A stretch of 64,000 bases of DNA from RUG11462 sp036308645 (lineage in GTDB: Bacteria; Bacillota; Clostridia; Oscillospirales; Acutalibacteraceae), in contig JAXJVH010000013.1 in assembly GCA_036308645.1 (NCBI GenBank), forward strand, positions 4,147-68,146, read 5' to 3'. The notes under the pieces were generated by a model. That model was not told the DNA's origin, did no database searches, and worked only from the letters and a program-made list of their open reading frames with translations. Positions 26,599-34,660 of this stretch are shown piece after piece. The first letter of the stretch is position 1. Each line of letters opens with the position of its first letter. The translations under genes and the position numbers were made by a program.

Positions 26599-26943
26599 TC
26601 ACTTGCCGGATAATAGATCATGCAAAACTTTTTTTGCTTCTTCCTCTTTCTTTTGTGCTATGAGTTCCTTTGCAATTTCTAATGCCTTTTCTTCCTCTCC
26701 TTCAACTGTAATACCATCATCCGAAACCTTTATTTTAATTTTCTTTCTGTTTTTGATTAATTCTACAATAATTAATGTGATGCCTGTTATAGCATACGGT
26801 GCTAATTCTACGCCTATTTGAATTACAGTATTAAGATCACTGCTAAAAGATTTCGGTTCTTCAATTAACAATGACATTTCCGCTAAATCACTTATACGTT
26901 CAGCATATTCAATATCTTCTTTATCAAATTCAAAAACTATCAT
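26599..26943 (-). CDS. Small membrane protein resembling EACC1 effector-associated component
   Basis: A 114-residue protein with one hydrophobic segment (about residues 43-62), a basic stop (KNRKK), a short beta-rich module KIKIKVSDDGITVEGEE (68-84) and a charged helix to the end. This layout (helix, membrane segment, then a small strand-dG-strand module) resembles the effector-associated constant component EACC1 described for bacterial conflict systems with peptidase partners. The resemblance is from memory, not a search. The ribosome site AAGGAGAG precedes the ATG. It sits between the TIR and peptidase genes, so it may tether or couple them at the membrane. Confidence 0.6.
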   Translation of the reverse strand: MIVFEFDKEDIEYAERISDLAEMSLLIEEPKSFSSDLNTVIQIGVELAPYAITGITLIIVELIKNRKKIKIKVSDDGITVEGEEEKALEIAKELIAQKKEEEAKKVLHDLLSGK

Positions 26944-26968
26944 AACTTTGTGCTCTCCTTGAATGAAG

Positions 26969-28141
26969 TTAATTTTCTGCTAAGTATTGATCAGGTGAAT
27001 TATTAAAATCGATTTCTAATTTCTTTTTTACCTCATCAGCAACTTGGTATCCAATATGCGTCACTAAAAAAACCTGACGTTTATAACTACCAGCCTCTAT
27101 TAAGCCATAATTCTCTAACTCATCAACAGCTCCACTCCATCGAGCGTTCTCTCTGGCACCACCATTAGCATCAACAAAATTCCATTTTCCTGCACATACA
27201 GATAAACCGCCTAGAGTACTCACCATTATAATTCGCCCTGATTCATCATTAGCAGCATACGCTAATAACACGGCAGCATCCGTTGAAATTGAACTTTGGC
27301 TTTTCGAATCATTACTCGTTTCATCATCACATATTTCCTCTAAAACAGAAGCAATCTTATTGACAAATTCATTTCTGTGTCTTTCCCATTTTGCTGCGGA
27401 TAATGATTGAAGTTCAAATTCGTCAATCAAGCTGTCTTTTAACTCGTTAAGGCGTTGATTTAATTCAGTACAATCACTATCTAATTTGATACCGATTTGT
27501 TGCGGATTAATAGCTCCCTTAATTTGAGGGAAATCAAACTCAGGCAAAAGAACCGTGTCATATTTTTGTTTTAGAACCCATGCAGCACCCATTTCATTAA
27601 GACAAGCTACACTGTTATAGTAATTATCAGAAAGAATAAATATAATATGCAAATCACAATTTTGAAATTGTTCAGATAACCAATCATATATATCTTTACC
27701 CAATGGTATTCCGTATCCGGGAATTGAGGAACATACAATTTCAGTTCCAGACAACCCTATATCTTCCAACAAATTAACAAACAATTCTACAAAGAGTTTA
27801 TCGTTCGACGCATGACTAACGAATACCTTTTTGGGTTTAATATTAGATATAGCTTTTGAATTTTCAGCCATAATCTTTTCAAGTTCAGCTTGAAGCTTAC
27901 TTTTCAAAAGTGCAATATCATTAAGAAAATCAACATCAATATTATCTGTGACAGTTCCATAAGGCGTTGAACCTAAAAAACAAGGGCTGTAATTTGAAAG
28001 TCCGCCTCTAATTCCATTTATCTCATTGTCAAAGACTGATATGATTTCATTTTCAAGCGTTTCGGCGCCACTTGAATCATTATTACAAATAACATTATCG
28101 CATAATGTAATATATCTTTGTAATGTTTCTATCGCAATCAT
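26969..28141 (-). CDS. TIR-domain protein with C-terminal winged-helix-like region
   Basis: A 390-residue protein. Residues 1-100 are helical. A TIR domain spans about 104-245: KKVFVSHASNDKLFVELF (strand A and box 1), SSIPGYGIPLGKDIYDWL, HIIFILSDNYYNSVACLNEMGAAW with the glutamate (E183) expected of NAD-cleaving TIRs. Residues about 286-378 look like a winged helix (NARWSGAVDELENYGLIEA then VFLVTHIGYQVADEV). ATG 28141 is chosen over the upstream in-frame ATG at 28192 because GAGGGG lies seven bases before it. It is the first gene of the operon with its own promoter. NAD depletion upon infection is the likely activity, by family knowledge. Confidence 0.82.
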   Translation of the reverse strand: MIAIETLQRYITLCDNVICNNDSSGAETLENEIISVFDNEINGIRGGLSNYSPCFLGSTPYGTVTDNIDVDFLNDIALLKSKLQAELEKIMAENSKAISNIKPKKVFVSHASNDKLFVELFVNLLEDIGLSGTEIVCSSIPGYGIPLGKDIYDWLSEQFQNCDLHIIFILSDNYYNSVACLNEMGAAWVLKQKYDTVLLPEFDFPQIKGAINPQQIGIKLDSDCTELNQRLNELKDSLIDEFELQSLSAAKWERHRNEFVNKIASVLEEICDDETSNDSKSQSSISTDAAVLLAYAANDESGRIIMVSTLGGLSVCAGKWNFVDANGGARENARWSGAVDELENYGLIEAGSYKRQVFLVTHIGYQVADEVKKKLEIDFNNSPDQYLAEN

Positions 28142-28174
28142 TGTATTACCCCTCAATAAAATTTTTATATATAA

Positions 28175-28203
28175 ATAATAGCATAAAAACACGAAAATTG
28201 AAA
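28175..28203 (-). promoter_or_regulatory. Promoter of the TIR/EACC1-like/peptidase operon
   Basis: On the minus strand TTTCAA (28198-28203) and TATTAT (28175-28180) are 17 bases apart, 34 bases before the TIR start codon. The operon can therefore be expressed independently of the recombinases upstream. Confidence 0.65.
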
Positions 28204-28289
28204 GAATAATCAGAAAAATTACTGTTTTATTTGTAGCTATTTATCTCTTTTAGGCTTTAACTATATAGGATTTATCGTCAAAACACACT

Positions 28290-29924
28290 TTATTGAATTT
28301 CCTGCTCAACTTCCAACCCGCCTACAAACACTACCTTTATCTTCTCTTTGGATTCCACCACTACGCATTCGAGGATTTGTCGAATGATTTGATCATCGTA
28401 GGTAAGCGGATGATTTTTGAGTCCGTCAAGTATTGTGTATATTTCATCAAGGCGGGATTTTGCATTTTCTCTTTTCTGCTGTGCATCTGCATATTGAGCG
28501 AGTTGCTGTTGCAATCGGCTTTTTTCATTCATCAGTTCCGTTGCCTTGGCTTCATCAAAGTTTTCTACCGTATCAGAGGATATGGCGGTCAGCATTTTAT
28601 GAAATTCTGCGTCTATTTCTGCTATGCGAATTTGTATATCAAGGCTTTTATCCTCGGTATCGTTTTGGTCTAGTCCCATTCCGATGTGAAGCCTCAGCGT
28701 TTTGAGTACATCGGCATTTTGCTTGGCTGTATCTATAATTGCTGTCATAATCGAATTTTTCAGTACGCTTTCTTCAACGCTCGGCGAATTGTGACAGTAT
28801 TTTTTGCCGTAATCAAGACGGTTGATGCATCGCCACACAATTTTCTTTTTGCCTTTAGCCGTCCATGTACATCTGCGATACGGTGTTCCGCATTCTCCGC
28901 AGATAAGAAGTTCCGTTAAAGCGTACTTACCCGAATATTTGCCTTGCTCAGTTTTAGTACCAACCTGTTTGACTTTACGCTTGCCCGAACGCCGTGCCAT
29001 TTCTTCCTGTACCCTACCAAATATAGCAGAGTCTATAATCGCAGGATGATTGTTTTCCACATAATATTTTGGCCGCTCACCATTATTGATTTTTACTTTT
29101 TTAGTAAGGCAGTCCGAGATATATGTTTTGTTAAGCACCGCATCGCCTTTGTATTTTTCATTGGTGAGGATGGATTGTATCGTTCCTCTGAGCCATGAGC
29201 CTTTGCCCGATGGTGTCGGCACAACGTCCTTATTTAAATCATCTGCGATTTTTGCAAGGCTGTCGCCTGAAAGAAATCGCTCATATATTCGTTTAACAGT
29301 TTCAGCCTGTTCGGGATCAATTTCAGGTTTACCGTCTGCGCCTTTTCTGTAGCCTAAAAATCTTTTGTACTGGAATGGCACGTTTCCCTCTTTGGCGCTT
29401 TGTGCCTTGCCCCATTTAACATTGGCGCTGATATTTTCGGACTCGCTCTGCGCGATACTACCGTAGATGGTGATGTAGAACTCCGCACCGGGATCGGTAC
29501 TGTGGATGCCCTGTTCCTCGAAAAATACATCTACGCCTAATTCTTTCAGCAGTCTTGTGTTTTCAAGGCAGTCGACAGTGTTTCTGGCAAACCGTGATAT
29601 GGATTTCGTAATAATCATATCGATTTTACCACGCTTGCAATCTTTTATCATACGCTTAAATTCATCACGCTTTTTGAGGCTCGTGCCTGAAATTCCTTTA
29701 TCAGCAAATATTCCTGCTAAAGTCCATTTAGGCTCACTGTTAATTTTTTCGGTGTAGTATTTTGTCTGTACCTCATAACTGTTCAGCTGTTCTTCCTCTT
29801 TGGTGGATACACGGCAGTAAGCAGCCACCCGGAGCTGTCTGTATGCTGATTTGATTCCGTCCTGAATATTAACCTGTGCAGGAATCACATGTACTGATTT
29901 CTTAGGCATTACCGCTGTTTGCAT
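28290..29924 (-). CDS. Large serine recombinase (site-specific integrase), copy 1
   Basis: About 544 residues. An N-terminal resolvase domain (VAAYCRVSTKEEEQ with the catalytic serine, GISGTSLKKRDEF, SISRFARNTVD) is followed by a recombinase domain (FLGYRKGADGKPEIDPEQA), a zinc-ribbon (LICGECGTPYRRC...CHN) and a C-terminal coiled coil. Such enzymes cut and rejoin attachment sites during ICE excision and integration. ATG 29924 follows AAAGGAG; an upstream in-frame ATG at 29957 lies inside the previous gene. It is the last of three tandem recombinase genes and the closest to the probable left end. Confidence 0.92.
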   Translation of the reverse strand: MQTAVMPKKSVHVIPAQVNIQDGIKSAYRQLRVAAYCRVSTKEEEQLNSYEVQTKYYTEKINSEPKWTLAGIFADKGISGTSLKKRDEFKRMIKDCKRGKIDMIITKSISRFARNTVDCLENTRLLKELGVDVFFEEQGIHSTDPGAEFYITIYGSIAQSESENISANVKWGKAQSAKEGNVPFQYKRFLGYRKGADGKPEIDPEQAETVKRIYERFLSGDSLAKIADDLNKDVVPTPSGKGSWLRGTIQSILTNEKYKGDAVLNKTYISDCLTKKVKINNGERPKYYVENNHPAIIDSAIFGRVQEEMARRSGKRKVKQVGTKTEQGKYSGKYALTELLICGECGTPYRRCTWTAKGKKKIVWRCINRLDYGKKYCHNSPSVEESVLKNSIMTAIIDTAKQNADVLKTLRLHIGMGLDQNDTEDKSLDIQIRIAEIDAEFHKMLTAISSDTVENFDEAKATELMNEKSRLQQQLAQYADAQQKRENAKSRLDEIYTILDGLKNHPLTYDDQIIRQILECVVVESKEKIKVVFVGGLEVEQEIQ

Positions 29925-30786
29925 TGCCACTCTGCTCCTTTCCGATCTGCTGTTCATTTATTAAAATTATGTTTGCCGCACCGTCGTCACTTAATTTTAT
30001 TGCTTTTACAGTACGATTGAATAAATCCATAGAAAATGCTGAAAGCGGACTCGCATTTGCAAAGTCCGCTTTTAATCTTTTGGATATATATTTTTGTGAA
30101 TCTATATCCTTATATTTTAAAGATACACGTTCAAGCATCTTTTTCCGCAGGGAGCTTTTATCAAAACAATGGCTGTCAAGCATTCGGCTGATTTCATTTT
30201 CCAATCTGTAAACATCTAAACTTGGTTCTTTATCAACATCGGTAACAGTTTCAATTATATCGGGTTTGTTGATAACTGTATTCAAACATTCGGTAATACC
30301 GTATATCAAATCATTGTCTGATATGCTGATAATATTTTTGCAGTTATTATTTTGACACAGCCACCAATCCTGACATTTTCGGTTGCTGTCATGCCGCCTG
30401 CACATCTTACTGCCGCATTTTGGACATAGTATCGGCACACCGAGATTAAATATGTCTTCTTTTCGGTTTGTACCTTTTTGCGTATTCTTTTCCGATTTTA
30501 TCTGCATTAAGGTTTTATGTGTATCTTCGTCTATAATCGGCGGATAGCCATTCGTTCCGAGATAACGCTCATCCTCAATGATTCTTTTGATTCTTGATTT
30601 ATTCCAACCACATACACCGGGCATATATTCAATCTGTTCATTGTTCAGCTGCTTTGCAATTTTCAACAGTGATAATCCGTTGAGGTATTCCGTAAAAATA
30701 CGTTTGACGATTTTAATTTCTGTCTCTTGGATTGATATACTGCCGTTTTTGAATTGATAACCGTATGGAATATTACGAATTTTCAC
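29902..30786 (-). CDS. Recombinase-domain protein lacking the resolvase catalytic domain
   Basis: A 294-residue protein that starts directly in the recombinase domain (IPYGYQFKNGSISIQETEI, then IVKRIFTEYLNGLSLLKIAKQLN). It continues through a zinc ribbon (CPKCGSKMCRRH...C...CKN) to a C-terminal helical part. The catalytic N-terminal domain with the serine is absent. It overlaps both flanking recombinases by 14-23 bases, so the three are co-translated. It probably acts as a DNA-binding partner or directionality helper of the other two. Not a simple truncation: the ATG start and overlaps look maintained. Confidence 0.85.
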   Translation of the reverse strand: MKIRNIPYGYQFKNGSISIQETEIKIVKRIFTEYLNGLSLLKIAKQLNNEQIEYMPGVCGWNKSRIKRIIEDERYLGTNGYPPIIDEDTHKTLMQIKSEKNTQKGTNRKEDIFNLGVPILCPKCGSKMCRRHDSNRKCQDWWLCQNNNCKNIISISDNDLIYGITECLNTVINKPDIIETVTDVDKEPSLDVYRLENEISRMLDSHCFDKSSLRKKMLERVSLKYKDIDSQKYISKRLKADFANASPLSAFSMDLFNRTVKAIKLSDDGAANIILINEQQIGKEQSGNANSGNA

Positions 30787-32347
30787 GCCTGCGGCACCGT
30801 CCTTTCATTGGAATTCCTTCTGTAAGTTCAATATCACCGATAAGTTTAAATGTGATATCTGCGTTGCTGTTCACAGTAATGCCGACTACAATTTTTTCGA
30901 ACAGCTCTTCATCAAAATTGTTGCCTGGTTCACAAGATTCGAGGATTTCATTAAGACTTTTCAGTGTATCAAGCCACGCATCATTTTCATCTTCCGATAA
31001 CTTTTGCCGTCTTTTTGTTCTGAGAGTACTGATTTTATTATTTATCTCAGACGACTGTGCGGCGAATTCCGCAGGATTTAACACACCGTTGGTATGAAGC
31101 CTTGCGATTATAAGATTCTGTGCGGCAAGGTCGGCAATTTCTTTATCAATTCTGCGTATTACATCTATATTGTCTGATGTTCTGTTTTGCATTGCTTCAG
31201 CTTGCCTGATTAAATCACCGAGTAAGGTTTTTCGATTATCCGCTAACTTTTGAACCAGCATTATAAATGTTCCATACACGGCAGTTTCTTTCAGCCTGAG
31301 TGATCTGCAGTCCGTCATGCCTGCAGCTTTATTGCTGCATAACCAATATGCTGTATTTTCAATAATTTGCCGTCTGAATGTCCGTCCGCAGTCGGGGCAT
31401 CGCATAACACCCGATAAGGGATAGATGTGTTTATTTTTACTACGAGGATTTTTCCTTGCTTTTTGCAGTTCCTGTGACGCTTTATAAATTTCACGGCTGA
31501 CAATCGGCGGATTGCTGTTTTCCACATAGTATTTCGGCAGTTCGCCTTTATTTCTTTTCTTTCTGAACGGTAAGGTTTCGGTTGTATAGCTCTTTTGGAG
31601 CAGAGCGTCACCCATATACCTTTCGTTATTCAGAATGTAGTCTACAGTTGCATAATACCATTTCGTTTGCCCGTATCTTCTGCTCACGCCTTCATCATTG
31701 AGGATATTCGCAATGCTTTGCTTTCCGACTCCGCTGAGATATAAATCAAATATGAGTCTGATGACGGCAGCCTGCGGTTCGTTAATCATCAATTGCCCGT
31801 CTTTTAAAATATATCCGTATGCAGGACTGCAGCAATTGAATTCACCCGATTCCATCCGCTTTTTATAACTCCAACGCATATTCCCCGATATGGACTCGCT
31901 CTCTTGCTGAGCTGCCATACCGGGGAATGTAACAATCATTTCCATATTCAGTTTATCAGTATCAATGCCTTGTTCCTCAAAATATACGCTAACGCCGAGT
32001 TCCTTCAGCAGTCTGATACATACCAATAACTCCTGCGTATTTCTTGCAAATCGAGACACGGATTTTACAATAATACGGTCGATTTTGCCTTTTTTGCAAT
32101 CACAAATTAACCGATTCAGTTCATCGCGCTTTTCCATTGAAGTGCCTGTCAGACCTTCATCTACATATATATCTACTAATTTGTATTCGGGATGCTTTCG
32201 TTCATAATCCTTGTAGTATCTGATTTGTGCGGCGAAGGAGTGCAACTGATCCGCAGAATCGCTTGACACACGGCAATAGGCTGCCAGACGAATGATTATA
32301 TTTTCTTCTTTGCTCTTAGCCGTTATTTCTGTTACATTCATAAGCAT
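30773..32347 (-). CDS. Large serine recombinase, copy 2
   Basis: A 524-residue serine recombinase with a complete catalytic domain (RLAAYCRVSSDSADQLHS containing the serine, GLTGTSMEKRDEL, KSVSRFARNTQ, MAAQQESESISGNMRW). Next come a recombinase domain (AYGYILKDGQLMINEPQ), a zinc ribbon (RCPDCGRTFRR...C...C) and a coiled-coil tail. It is the first of the three overlapping recombinase genes. Its divergence from copy 1 suggests division of labour within one excision/integration complex rather than recent duplication. A shorter start six bases downstream (MNVTEI) is equally possible. Confidence 0.92.
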   Translation of the reverse strand: MLMNVTEITAKSKEENIIIRLAAYCRVSSDSADQLHSFAAQIRYYKDYERKHPEYKLVDIYVDEGLTGTSMEKRDELNRLICDCKKGKIDRIIVKSVSRFARNTQELLVCIRLLKELGVSVYFEEQGIDTDKLNMEMIVTFPGMAAQQESESISGNMRWSYKKRMESGEFNCCSPAYGYILKDGQLMINEPQAAVIRLIFDLYLSGVGKQSIANILNDEGVSRRYGQTKWYYATVDYILNNERYMGDALLQKSYTTETLPFRKKRNKGELPKYYVENSNPPIVSREIYKASQELQKARKNPRSKNKHIYPLSGVMRCPDCGRTFRRQIIENTAYWLCSNKAAGMTDCRSLRLKETAVYGTFIMLVQKLADNRKTLLGDLIRQAEAMQNRTSDNIDVIRRIDKEIADLAAQNLIIARLHTNGVLNPAEFAAQSSEINNKISTLRTKRRQKLSEDENDAWLDTLKSLNEILESCEPGNNFDEELFEKIVVGITVNSNADITFKLIGDIELTEGIPMKGRCRRRENS

Positions 32348-32454
32348 TTTCCTTTCCGCAGATTCTATCTGCTGTTGTCACCATATCTTAGGTGCAACAC
32401 AAACATACCACAAGAGTTCACATACATCCAGCGAAATCGAGCAGATTTATCAGT

Positions 32455-32610
32455 TTAGACACAATAAATTTCTGTGCCATAGTATTCCTCACTTATGCGA
32501 ATAATTCTTTCATATTCACTCTCGGCAATAAGTTTCATATTAAGCAGCATCCGCAGCATATTTACACTGTAATAAAATGCAGAATTGTTGATATCCGTCA
32601 TATTTTTCAT
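32455..32610 (-). CDS. Small SHOCT-like protein next to MazF
   Basis: A 51-residue reading frame beginning MKNMTDINNSAFYYSVNM, whose ATG overlaps the stop codon of the MazF-like gene (ATGA). The segment NMLRMLLNMKLIAESEYERI has the 'short helix, hydrophobic turn, I-x-E-x-E-Y' pattern of SHOCT-type oligomerisation motifs. Similar tiny genes often accompany recombinases in this ICE type. The four-base overlap supports real translation. Function unknown; a partner or antidote of the toxin is possible but unproven. Confidence 0.65.
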   Translation of the reverse strand: MKNMTDINNSAFYYSVNMLRMLLNMKLIAESEYERIIRISEEYYGTEIYCV

Positions 32611-32969
32611 TTCTTTAAACCCTCCAGATAATCAAGGCCGAAGCTGATTAAAATCGCTTTATCAATTCGTTTCATTGTTTTGCTATCCATTGTACCGACA
32701 AATCTGCCGAGACGGGATTTGTCGATTGTTCTTATCTGTTCAAGTAGAACCATGGATTCTTTTTTCATGCAGTCTGATTTAAATATGACATGCGTCGGTA
32801 AATTCGGTTTATCAAGCTCACCGGTAATTGCAGCAACTATTGTCGTACGGCTGTGCAAATTCCCTTTATTATTTTGCAGGATAACAACAGGGCGGATACC
32901 GCCTTGCTCCGAACCTACAATCGGGCATAAATTGGCGTAATAGATTTCGCCTCGTTTTATTTGTTCCAT
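32607..32969 (-). CDS. MazF/PemK-family toxin-like protein
   Basis: A 120-residue protein starting MEQIKRGEIYYANLCPI, with the family hallmarks GEIYYANL, GSEQGGIRPVVILQNN, TTIVAAITG, and the C-terminal L-EQIRTIDKSRLGRFVG. These enzymes are sequence-specific endoribonucleases that halt translation. ATG 32969 is seven bases after GGAGGC, so the longer frame to 33044 is not favoured. No classical MazE-like antitoxin is found next to it, only the 51-residue overlapping frame. In ICEs it may stabilise the element or regulate transfer. Confidence 0.88.
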   Translation of the reverse strand: MEQIKRGEIYYANLCPIVGSEQGGIRPVVILQNNKGNLHSRTTIVAAITGELDKPNLPTHVIFKSDCMKKESMVLLEQIRTIDKSRLGRFVGTMDSKTMKRIDKAILISFGLDYLEGLKK

Positions 32970-33407
32970 TTTCTTTGCCTCCATAAGTAAAAGGCGGTCG
33001 CAATCTGTAAAAAGATCAACGACTGCCTGTAATTTTTGTATCAATCGTTTTTAGCCGATATTTGAACCATGCCAACCCCTCGACTAACGGGAACGCACTT
33101 TCCGGTCATGCATTTGACCTCATTGGAATCTCACCAACCCCGGGATCTCCGCAGGGCGCCCTCCTTTGCTGCGACGGCTCACAAATAACCACAAAAATTG
33201 CTTCAACGCTCGGCTTTAGGACTGGACGCAAGTATCTTTAATGCTTCTGCCTGTCATCGCCTTCGATACGGATGCGCCGCACCGTCTGAGTCCTGAAGGC
33301 ATAAAATGCGTTCGCTCATGTAGCTTGCCGGTTTCAGCCGACAGCAGAAGGAATGTAAAAAATGCGCTGTACTGTTCAGTTTTCAAGGAACATAGGAGGC
33401 AATAGAA
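32970..33407. other. GC-richer non-coding stretch of ICE backbone
   Basis: No gene of convincing length or start is seen in about 440 bases. The block is clearly richer in G and C than the flanks and has several short stems, for example around GCCGGTTTCAGCCGACAGC (about 33327-33346). Minus-strand CTTGAAAACTGAACAG (about 33375-33390) resembles spacers that recur in Firmicutes rRNA operons and mobile elements. It could be a structured leader for the MazF-recombinase transcript. Confidence 0.4.
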
Positions 33408-33448
33408 AAAGCCTCCTCACTTTCCATGCCGAAAAGTGAAGAGGCTGA
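33406..33448 (-). terminator. Terminator after the sigma-like gene
   Basis: On the minus strand AGCCTCTTCACTTT pairs with AAAGTGAGGAGGCT (one mismatch) and is followed by a T run, 15 bases after the stop of the sigma-like gene. Confidence 0.85.
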
Positions 33449-33460
33449 GCGGATTTATTT

Positions 33461-33970
33461 TTAACTTTCCAAAAGTTTTTTTAGTTTTATAAGGATACGG
33501 CGTTTTCGGTCGTTTATCGTTTTTTGCGGAATGCCTGTTTCAGCTGACCATTCACGCTCCGATAAATTCCTGAAAAACAGAGCATTTATCAGTTTTTGTT
33601 CATCGTCCGACAGCAGAACAAGAGAATCATGCAGCTTGTTCAACATTATTTTATGTATCACTGCCTCATCGATTTCCTGTGATGTATCTATCAGAATATC
33701 TTCACCGTTAAAATCAGCGGTTGTGAGCATATCATAAGAAAAATCGCCGTTTTCTACCGAACGCTCATCTATATATTTCTGACGGCGTTGAGATTTATAG
33801 AAATTTCTATAAGTTTCTTCTGTTACTTCCATAAGCATACCGTGCAAAGGAATAAAGAACTTATCAGCATAAGAAACATCATTTTCTTGAAACGAGCAAA
33901 ATTCCTCATAACTCAATTCCGTATAACTGCCGTTATCTAAAATAAATACTTTTTTCGGTGCATATTTCAC
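33461..33970 (-). CDS. Sigma-70 region-4-like regulator of the ICE
   Basis: About 169 residues. The C-terminal 75 residues look like sigma region 4: LLSDDEQKLINALFFRNLSEREWSAETG then PQKTINDRKRRILIKLKKLL, a helix-turn-helix typical of sigma-like proteins of Tn916/Tn1549-type elements. No region 2 is evident, so it may be a DNA-binding regulator rather than a full sigma factor. GTG 33970 (MKYAPKKVF) is chosen because TGGAGGT lies seven bases before it; the TTG at 33985 overlaps that site. Probably controls ICE genes. Confidence 0.75.
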   Translation of the reverse strand: MKYAPKKVFILDNGSYTELSYEEFCSFQENDVSYADKFFIPLHGMLMEVTEETYRNFYKSQRRQKYIDERSVENGDFSYDMLTTADFNGEDILIDTSQEIDEAVIHKIMLNKLHDSLVLLSDDEQKLINALFFRNLSEREWSAETGIPQKTINDRKRRILIKLKKLLES

Positions 33971-34232
33971 CGTAGTTACCTCCAATCAATCTAAATTTTT
34001 TAACTTAAATTGATTTGGAGGACTGCGACAACCTAATATATAATAGTTAATCAAACTAAAAGCGTAATAAAAAAACAAATTTTTCGAAATAAAAAATCTG
34101 AGCAATATGTTTGAATTAATTTATTATTAGTTTTTTATAATTAGAATTTTGGTATTTCAAATTCAAAAGTTGTATCTCTAACATATAAAATACGCCTAAT
34201 TAATAAATTTCACATTATTGGTTATATACAAA

Positions 34233-34262
34233 AAAACAGCGTCTTATTTGACGCTGTTTTTT
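34233..34262. terminator. Bidirectional terminator
   Basis: AAAACAGCGTC and GACGCTGTTTT around a six-base loop, flanked by A and T runs. It lies 54 bases beyond the stop of the short anti-sigma-like frame (minus strand). Confidence 0.85.
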
Positions 34263-34315
34263 CAGAATTATAAAATTTAAAATAATCATTGCTTTAGCAA
34301 AAAGATATAGATTAC

Positions 34316-34426
34316 CTAATTATTAACATATATAATTTCTTGTTTTGATTTATCTTTTTCATTAGCCTCTAAAATAAATTTTTCATCTATTTCTCCTATA
34401 GCATAAAATAAATCCTCAGAACTCAT
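34316..34426 (-). CDS. Truncated anti-sigma-like N-terminal peptide (36 residues)
   Basis: A short frame starting MSSEDLFYAIGEIDEKFI, with a good ribosome site (CGAGGTG, six bases upstream). The pattern L-F-Y-A-I-G-E-I-D-x-x-F-I-x-E-A is the N-terminal signature of clostridial membrane anti-sigma factors, which normally continue into a membrane helix and an outer domain. Here the frame stops after VNN with no membrane part. It is either a relic cut by rearrangement or a soluble mini-anti-sigma peptide acting on the sigma-like protein next door. Confidence 0.5.
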   Translation of the reverse strand: MSSEDLFYAIGEIDEKFILEANEKDKSKQEIIYVNN

Positions 34427-34660
34427 TAAAATCACCTCGTATAATAATTTTGCCTATCTAAGCACATATGCTACACAGTAAGAGTGCCTTGAATTGTTTT
34501 TTACCTACCGCATAGACGGTTCATGTGATACTCCGACTACAAACCTTTGCAGTATTGATAATCAGTTAGCTACTGCCAAATGTTTTATTTAGAACAAGGT
34601 TACAAGAGCAAAGCATCCTGCGGATAACAGCATCAAAATAAATCTATCGGAGGTACATAA

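Noticed and set aside
28293..29352. Several plus-strand frames of 75-126 residues opposite the first recombinase
   Set aside because: They are antisense to a long, fully conserved gene and have no ribosome sites or recognisable domains.
33375..33390. rRNA operon fragment suggested by the CTTGAAAACTGAACAG stretch
   Set aside because: Only this short stretch resembles rRNA spacers; no 16S, 23S or 5S sequence surrounds it.
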